A stretch of 64,000 nt of DNA from assembly GCA_910585015.1 (NCBI GenBank), contig CAJUCT010000009.1, positions 1-64,000 of the forward strand. Direction: 5' to 3'. This stretch comes from an uncultured Acetatifactor sp. (lineage in GTDB: Bacteria > Bacillota > Clostridia > Lachnospirales > Lachnospiraceae). The notes beneath the pieces are model-generated. The model was not told the origin of the DNA and ran no database searches. It was given only the letters and a program-made list of their open reading frames with translations. Both the position numbers and the translations under genes were made by a program. Every line of letters begins with the position of its first letter. Position 1 is the first letter of the stretch. Below are positions 59,077-64,000 of the stretch, piece after piece.

Positions 59077-60885
59077 ATGAAAGAGATGAACGAGCAAAAG
59101 TATTCCCGGAACATGGCGTTGAGCCTGCTGGCTGGCATTGTGCTGGGGGCGGCCATCATGTGGGCGCTGCTATGGGCCTTGGGATATATACCAAACAAAG
59201 GACAGGGCGGAGCGGTGGAGGCTGATTCAGATTCCAATGCTTCTGTGGAAATGGTATTGGAAAACGGAGAGGAGCCGCCGTCGGAGAGCCGGGAGAATGT
59301 GCCGGAGCCCACACCCACGGCGAAGCCTGTCGTTGAGACAGCGCGGCAGCCTGTGAGCAGCGAGGAGTCCAGTCTGCCCGGGACTAGGGAGCCGGCGAGG
59401 GTGCCGGAACAGGAAAAGGATGGCACTGAGCCGCATACAGAGTCTGATCAGGGAAACAATTCTTCCGAGTCGGCCTCTTCGGCGGCAGTCAGCGGGGGCT
59501 TTCAGTTAAACGGCAGCTGGGGCGGTGAGGGCGGCTATTACTACCAATATGTGGCTGCAATAGAGAACGCATCAGGCCAGAAGATCACGGACTGGAAGAT
59601 TACGGTATCTGATTTTGACGGCTGCAAGGTGGATTCCTTCTGGTGCTGCGAAGTGGAGGAGGATGATGGCTGCCTTGAGATCACGCCGGCGGATTTCAAT
59701 GAGGAGATCTGGGAGAACAGCAGAGCGGAAGGCATCGGTATCATTATTCTGACGCCGGAAGAATGGGAACTGAAAGAGGCGTTTCTGGAAGCGGAGACGG
59801 AGGGCGGCAGGCTCACAGCGTTTTTGGGGGATTCACTTACCGCACAGGGCCAGGAGGCGCAAAGCCCGGATACACTTAGCCAGGAGACGCAAAGCCCGGA
59901 TACACTTAGTCAGGGAACCAAGGGCCCGGATATCCAGGCAGGCGGCAGTCTGGGCGGCTATGCCTTGACGGAGGATACGCCGGTGGGTGACCACGGCAGA
60001 CTGCGGGTGGAGAATGGCAGTCTGGTGGATCAGGAAGGGGAACCTTATCAGATGCATGGTGTCAGCACCCATGGCCTGGCCTGGTTCCCGGAATATGTTT
60101 CTGAGGAGTCTTTCCGCACTTTCCGGAACGAATGGGATGCGGATGTGATACGCCTGGCAATGTATAGTGATGAATATGGTGGATATAGTAATGGAGGAGA
60201 TCAGGAAAAGCTGAAGGAGTTGATCGACAAGGGAGTGGAATACGCCTCCAAGCTGGGTATGTACGTGATTATCGACTGGCATGTGCTGGGAGAGGGAGAT
60301 CCCAATATCCACAAGGAGGACGCCATTGCTTTTTTCAGTGAGATGTCCGAAAAATATGCGGATTACGGCAATGTGATCTATGAGATCTGTAATGAGCCCA
60401 ACGGCGGTGTGTCCTGGAAGGACGTGAAGAAGTATGCGGAGGAAGTGATTCCGGTGATCCGGGACAATGATCCCTATGGCCTCATTCTGGTAGGGACGCC
60501 CCAGTGGAGCCAGTTGATCGGGGATGCCGCCGCCGATCCGATCCAGGGCTATGACAATATTATGTACACCCTGCATTTCTATGCGGCCACCCACAAGGAA
60601 GATCTTCGGGGGAATCTGGAAAAAGCGCTGAAGGACGGTGTACCGGTGTTTGTCAGCGAGTGCAGCATCTGTGACGCCTCCGGCAACGGCGGGATTGATG
60701 ATAAATCCGCCCGGGCGTGGGTGGAACTGATGGACCGGTATGATGTGAGCTATGTGGCCTGGGCCGTCAGCAACAAAAATGAGACGGCGGCGCTGATAAG
60801 CAGTAACTGCAGCAAGATCAGCGATTGGAGTGACAGGGAACTGTCCGATACAGGCCGATGGTTTAAAGAACAATTCACAAAATAG
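59077..60885 (+). CDS. Membrane-anchored GH5 endoglucanase with beta-sandwich module
   Basis: The 602-residue protein has an N-terminal uncleaved-type helix (about 10-34), a Pro/Glu/Ser-rich linker (about 45-140), a beta-sandwich resembling cellulose-binding CBM2-like modules (about 145-250; GFQLNGSWGGEGGYYYQYVA), a second linker with repeats (QSPDTLSQ-like) and a GH5 catalytic domain (about 300-602). Catalytic residues are Glu440 in EICNEPNGG (acid/base) and Glu528 in VPVFVSECS (nucleophile); His and Tyr positions HFYAATH and WHVLGEG also fit. It should cut beta-1,4-glucans at the cell surface. ATG 59077 follows GAAAGAGGAAG. Confidence 0.92.
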   Translation: MKEMNEQKYSRNMALSLLAGIVLGAAIMWALLWALGYIPNKGQGGAVEADSDSNASVEMVLENGEEPPSESRENVPEPTPTAKPVVETARQPVSSEESSLPGTREPARVPEQEKDGTEPHTESDQGNNSSESASSAAVSGGFQLNGSWGGEGGYYYQYVAAIENASGQKITDWKITVSDFDGCKVDSFWCCEVEEDDGCLEITPADFNEEIWENSRAEGIGIIILTPEEWELKEAFLEAETEGGRLTAFLGDSLTAQGQEAQSPDTLSQETQSPDTLSQGTKGPDIQAGGSLGGYALTEDTPVGDHGRLRVENGSLVDQEGEPYQMHGVSTHGLAWFPEYVSEESFRTFRNEWDADVIRLAMYSDEYGGYSNGGDQEKLKELIDKGVEYASKLGMYVIIDWHVLGEGDPNIHKEDAIAFFSEMSEKYADYGNVIYEICNEPNGGVSWKDVKKYAEEVIPVIRDNDPYGLILVGTPQWSQLIGDAAADPIQGYDNIMYTLHFYAATHKEDLRGNLEKALKDGVPVFVSECSICDASGNGGIDDKSARAWVELMDRYDVSYVAWAVSNKNETAALISSNCSKISDWSDRELSDTGRWFKEQFTK

Positions 60886-61068
60886 TTTTAAAAACTACAT
60901 GAAAAAATATTGACACCACAAAATGTTACATACCTATTGCAAAAAATAAGTATTCATGTTAGACTACTTATGAACAATGGCTATATGGCAAAAAATGGGC
61001 ATGGTTTTGGCCTGTGTTATGCATGGGCAAGGTAAGTTTGTAGAGTTTTGAGGAAGGATATTTTTTCT

Positions 61069-61965
61069 ATGAGCAAATTATTTCATATTATAACAGACGG
61101 TTCCTGCGATTTACCCCCGGAGTGGGCGGAGCAGAAAGGATATTCGGTGGTGCCGTTTTATGTATCCTTTGACGATACTCATTATTTCAAGGAGATTGAG
61201 GAGATGGGTATCCGGGATTTCTATCAGCAGATGGTAGACCGCAAGGGGGTATACCCCAAGTCCTCTATGCCCTCCACTCAGGATTATGTGGATGCGTTTA
61301 TGCCCTGGGTAGAACAGAATATTCCGGTAATTTGTATCTGCATCACCACCAAGTTCAGCGGTTCCATGCAGTCGGCCATAAATGCCATGCAGATGATACG
61401 GGAGGAAAGGCCGGACGCAAAGATAGAGGTCATTGACTCTACTGTGGACACGGTGCTGCAGGGGATTTTGGTGCTGGAGGTAGTGAAGTGCCAGGAAAGC
61501 GGCATGACCTACGAAGAAACTATCCGGAAGATCGAGGAGATCAAGGGTACGGGCAGGATCTTTTTCACCGTAGGAGATATGGAGTATCTGGCGCACGGTG
61601 GGCGTATCGGCAAGGTGAGCAGCGTGGCAGGGAGTCTTTTGGGCATCAAGCCGGTGATCACCCTGAAGCAGGGGGAGATTTTCCCCAGCGGCATCGGGCG
61701 CAGCAGGCGTAAGAACCTGGATAAGACCATTTCCCTGCTGCTGGAGTATCTGAAAGAGTCAGGCGGAGATGTGAGCCGTTATAGCATAGCGGTGGGGTAT
61801 GGCTATGACTATGAGGAGGCGGTGGAGTACCGCCGCCAGGTGGCAGAAGCCCTGGAGGGCAGGCTGAAGGAGGAAGACATTCTGATTTTGCAGATCGGAG
61901 CCACCATATCGGTGCATACAGGTCCTTATCCTTTAGGGCTTGGCATAATCCGCAAAGCGTTGTAA
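61069..61965 (+). CDS. DegV family fatty-acid-binding protein
   Basis: The 298-residue protein has the full DegV fold with the loop HIITDGSCDLPPEWAEQKGY, the SMPSTQDYVDAF segment, ITTKFSGSMQSA (Ser/Thr residues that hold the lipid carboxylate) and EVIDSTVDTVLQGILVLEVV. Family members (FakB) present a bound fatty acid to the kinase FakA. No FakA gene is near. Compared with the DegV part of the hybrid kinase at 38.4 kb it shares the motifs but is a separate lineage. ATG 61069 is preferred over TTG 61048, which overlaps the Shine-Dalgarno. A strong terminator follows. Confidence 0.93.
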   Translation: MSKLFHIITDGSCDLPPEWAEQKGYSVVPFYVSFDDTHYFKEIEEMGIRDFYQQMVDRKGVYPKSSMPSTQDYVDAFMPWVEQNIPVICICITTKFSGSMQSAINAMQMIREERPDAKIEVIDSTVDTVLQGILVLEVVKCQESGMTYEETIRKIEEIKGTGRIFFTVGDMEYLAHGGRIGKVSSVAGSLLGIKPVITLKQGEIFPSGIGRSRRKNLDKTISLLLEYLKESGGDVSRYSIAVGYGYDYEEAVEYRRQVAEALEGRLKEEDILILQIGATISVHTGPYPLGLGIIRKAL

Positions 61966-61982
61966 AATAAATAAGAGACATG

Positions 61983-62018
61983 ACGACCTGACCGGCACAT
62001 TGCCTGTCAGGTCGTTTT
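61983..62018 (+). terminator. Terminator after the DegV gene
   Basis: ACGACCTGAC (61983-61992) pairs with GTCAGGTCGT (62006-62015), then TTTT. Confidence 0.9.
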
Positions 62019-62122
62019 AGGCTGACTGGACGCCGGGGCGGTCAGATGTTGATCACCCTGGTGGTGTGTTTGTAGGGAACATGCGGAATATGCGGAACTC
62101 TAATATAGAAGGGAACAGACAG

Positions 62123-63475
62123 ATGAAAGTATTGCGGTATCCAAAAGAAGATGTGAAGAAAGCGGTGAGTATGGCCTGGCCAGCGGTACTGGAGTCCTTT
62201 TTTACAGCCTTCGCGGGACTGGTGGACTCCTTGATGGTAAGTTCGCTGGGCTCTTCAGCAGTGGCAGCAGTGGGATTGACCACTCAGCCCAAGATGGTGG
62301 GTCTGGCCTTGTTTTTTGCCGCTAATGTGTCCATCTCCGCTCTGGTGGCTCGGCGCAAGGGAGAGGGCAATAAGGAGGGGGCCAACCGAATTTTGAGCAC
62401 ATTTCTGCTCTTTATCCTGACGGCGGCAGTGCTGATCAGTATCCTGGCCGTGACTTTGGCGGACCCGATCATAAGTCTGTGCGGCTCTAAGGCGGACACT
62501 CATATGGCGGCGGTGCAGTATTTCCGGATCATTATGGGAGGTATGATTTTCAATTGCGTACAGATGGGCATCAATGCGGCCCAAAGGGGAGCGGGCAATA
62601 CAAAAATCACCATGCGTACCAACCTGGTCTCCAACACCATCAACATTGTTCTGAATTATCTGCTGATCCAGGGACATATGGGTTTTCCGGCCCTGGGCAT
62701 CCGAGGGGCCGCGCTGGCCACGGTGGCCGGTACGGTGGTGGCCAGCTTCATGAGTCTCTGGTCTGTGCGCAGAGAGGACAATTTTGTAAGTCTCTCCTAT
62801 ATTCTGAGGCGGAAATTGCGTCCGGGTCTGGAGGCCATGAAGCAGATTATACATGTGGGCTACAGCGTGTTCGCTGAGCAGCTGCTGATGCGGATCGGCT
62901 TTATGATGACTTCTCTGATGGCAGCCAGCCAGGGCACTTCGGCTATGGCGGCCCATCAGGTGGGGATGAATGTAATGAGTCTGTCTTTTTCCTTCGGAGA
63001 CGGCCTGCAGGCCACGGCGGTGGCGCTGATCGGCTTTAGCCTGGGAGCCCAGGACCCACAGAAGGCAAGGGAGTATGGGGCTATCTGCCGGATGTTGGGG
63101 GGATGTATCTCTGTGGTGCTGGCGGTGACTTACTTTTTCGGCGGGGGATGGCTCTACGGCCTGTTCTTTGAGGAGACGGAGATTATCGCCATTGGCATAC
63201 AGATCATGCGGATCATCATCTTCGTTGTGCTATTGCAGATTGCCCAGGTGATTTACATGGGGTGCCTGCGGGGAGCGGGAGACACGCTGTATACTGCCAT
63301 TGCTTCTACGATAAGCGTCACCGTGATTCGGACTGCTGGATCCTATTTTTTTGGATATGTGCTGCACTGGGGCATCGCCGGAATCTGGATGGGAGTGGTG
63401 GCGGATCAGCTGTCCAGATTTCTGTTTGCCTCTATCCGGTTCAAGCAGGGAAAATGGACTCAGATTAAAATATAA
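62123..63475 (+). CDS. MATE-family multidrug efflux transporter
   Basis: The 450-residue protein has 12 transmembrane helices in two homologous halves, with typical MATE phrases: MAWPAVLESFFTAFAGLVDS, VSSLGSSAVAAVGLT, GAGNTKITMRTNLVSNTINI, and GIRGAALATVAGTVV; the second half has FGDGLQATAVALIGFSLGAQ. It should export cationic compounds using an ion gradient. ATG 62123 follows GAAGGGA; starts upstream (62066) are in frame but lack a better site. No linked regulator. Confidence 0.93.
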   Translation: MKVLRYPKEDVKKAVSMAWPAVLESFFTAFAGLVDSLMVSSLGSSAVAAVGLTTQPKMVGLALFFAANVSISALVARRKGEGNKEGANRILSTFLLFILTAAVLISILAVTLADPIISLCGSKADTHMAAVQYFRIIMGGMIFNCVQMGINAAQRGAGNTKITMRTNLVSNTINIVLNYLLIQGHMGFPALGIRGAALATVAGTVVASFMSLWSVRREDNFVSLSYILRRKLRPGLEAMKQIIHVGYSVFAEQLLMRIGFMMTSLMAASQGTSAMAAHQVGMNVMSLSFSFGDGLQATAVALIGFSLGAQDPQKAREYGAICRMLGGCISVVLAVTYFFGGGWLYGLFFEETEIIAIGIQIMRIIIFVVLLQIAQVIYMGCLRGAGDTLYTAIASTISVTVIRTAGSYFFGYVLHWGIAGIWMGVVADQLSRFLFASIRFKQGKWTQIKI

Positions 63476-63489
63476 AATAAGAAAATAAC

Positions 63490-63518
63490 TTGTGCCTGCC
63501 TTGAAAATGTAGTACAAT
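63490..63518 (+). promoter_or_regulatory. Promoter of the chemoreceptor gene
   Basis: TTGTGC (63490-63495), a 17-base spacer and TACAAT (63513-63518), about 50 bases before the ATG at 63569. No sigma-28 type element was evident. Confidence 0.6.
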
Positions 63519-63568
63519 GATAACACTATCCATAATTATATAAAAATTTAGAGAGGGTATCGCAGACT

Positions 63569-64000
63569 ATGAAAGAACAGAAGAACAGAGTTTCCTTTTT
63601 CCATTCCATCAAAATAAAGATCCTGCTGCTGGTGTTTGGTACAGTGTTGGCCAGCGTAGTGATCTGCATAGCCACCGCTGTGCCGCTGGCCCGAAGCAGT
63701 ATTACGAACCTTACAGAAAGTTATATGGAGGACATGGTGTATATCGCAGGCGAAAGTCTTCAGAGAAGTGTGTCCACGCAGGGAACTGACGCAGTGATGA
63801 CGGCGCAGATACTGGAAGGGTTTCTGGGTGGTGTAAAAGTCAAAGGTATGGACAGCAGCTATGCGTATCTGGTATCCAGTGAGGGTATAATGCTGTACCA
63901 TCCTACTGCGGATAAGATCGGACAGCTGGTGGAGAATGATGCGGTCAAGGGGCTGCTGGGTGAGATCGGCAGGGGAAACAGGCCGCAGACGGATGTGATT
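63569..64000 (+). CDS. Methyl-accepting chemotaxis protein, N-terminal part (runs off the window)
   Basis: The first 144 residues show a basic start (KEQKNRVSFFHSIKIKI), a transmembrane helix (about 17-40) and the beginning of a Cache-type extracellular sensor (DSSYAYLVSSEGIMLYHPTADKIG). This is the standard start of clostridial chemoreceptors; the HAMP and signalling domains should lie beyond the right edge. A TlpA-like histidine kinase or diguanylate cyclase with the same sensor is an alternative. ATG 63569 follows GAGAGGG at slightly long spacing. Confidence 0.75.
   Translation, partial: MKEQKNRVSFFHSIKIKILLLVFGTVLASVVICIATAVPLARSSITNLTESYMEDMVYIAGESLQRSVSTQGTDAVMTAQILEGFLGGVKVKGMDSSYAYLVSSEGIMLYHPTADKIGQLVENDAVKGLLGEIGRGNRPQTDVI

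Overview
The window looks like a chromosomal segment of a Gram-positive gut anaerobe of the Clostridia, most likely Lachnospiraceae. The reasons are: Firmicutes-type ribosome binding sites (AGGAGG cores) and promoters, LplA/B/C-type sugar importers, agr-type quorum sensing, a YtrA-like GntR/ABC cassette, DegV proteins, and tRNA genes without an encoded CCA. This placement is inference from gene content. There is no rRNA, CRISPR array or intact phage.

Layout. 1-4.1 kb is a graveyard of accessory DNA: the end of an unknown ORF, a relaxase lacking its catalytic half, a hydrolase with an internal deletion, a small gene whose start codon reads ACG, frame-disrupted pieces, and one intact LysR regulator with a clear promoter and operator. 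4.2-22.9 kb is one long co-directional locus: XRE regulator, FHA protein with a tandem ATGLL repeat array, PP2C phosphatase, membrane Ser/Thr kinase, two small membrane proteins, a 2524-residue Ig-like surface protein, a second FHA protein, a CpaE/MinD-like ATPase, a YukD/EsaB ubiquitin-like protein and an EssC/FtsK ATPase. It has the cytosolic core of a type VII secretion system but no WXG100 substrate, EssB, EssA or EsaA, and it carries its own phosphothreonine signalling kit. It is the best candidate here for an undescribed system. 22.9-33.5 kb holds an agr quorum-sensing set (AgrB, a serine-type AgrD on the opposite strand, AgrC, AgrA with 21-bp-phased candidate sites), then a small secreted protein, two lipoproteins and an ABC exporter whose last permease is fused in frame to a lipoprotein.

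33.6-39.3 kb encodes a response regulator and two hybrid histidine kinases, the second ending in a DegV lipid-binding domain. 39.3-41.4 kb carries tRNA-Glu, tRNA-CAT, tRNA-Asp and tRNA-Val and three of the four copies of a miniature inverted-repeat element; the fourth lies inside the type VII-like locus. 41.4-46.4 kb has a voltage-gated K+ channel, a lipoprotein, a sugar isomerase-like protein and a GH13 glycosidase under an apparent CcpA site. 46.9-50.6 kb is a YtrA-type GntR regulator, its operator and an ABC exporter. 50.8-61 kb is carbohydrate related: pectinesterase, AraC regulator, LplB/LplC/substrate-binding lipoprotein, and a GH5 cellulase. The window ends with DegV, a MATE exporter and the start of a chemoreceptor.

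Working model (inference): kinase and phosphatase set the phosphorylation of the ATGLL array and other targets, FHA domains on two soluble proteins and on EssC read it, and the EssC motor, YukD and the CpaE-like ATPase assemble at the membrane next to the Ig-domain rod. Low-complexity repeats, a 1380-bp tandem duplication and MITE insertions show that the region is evolving quickly.
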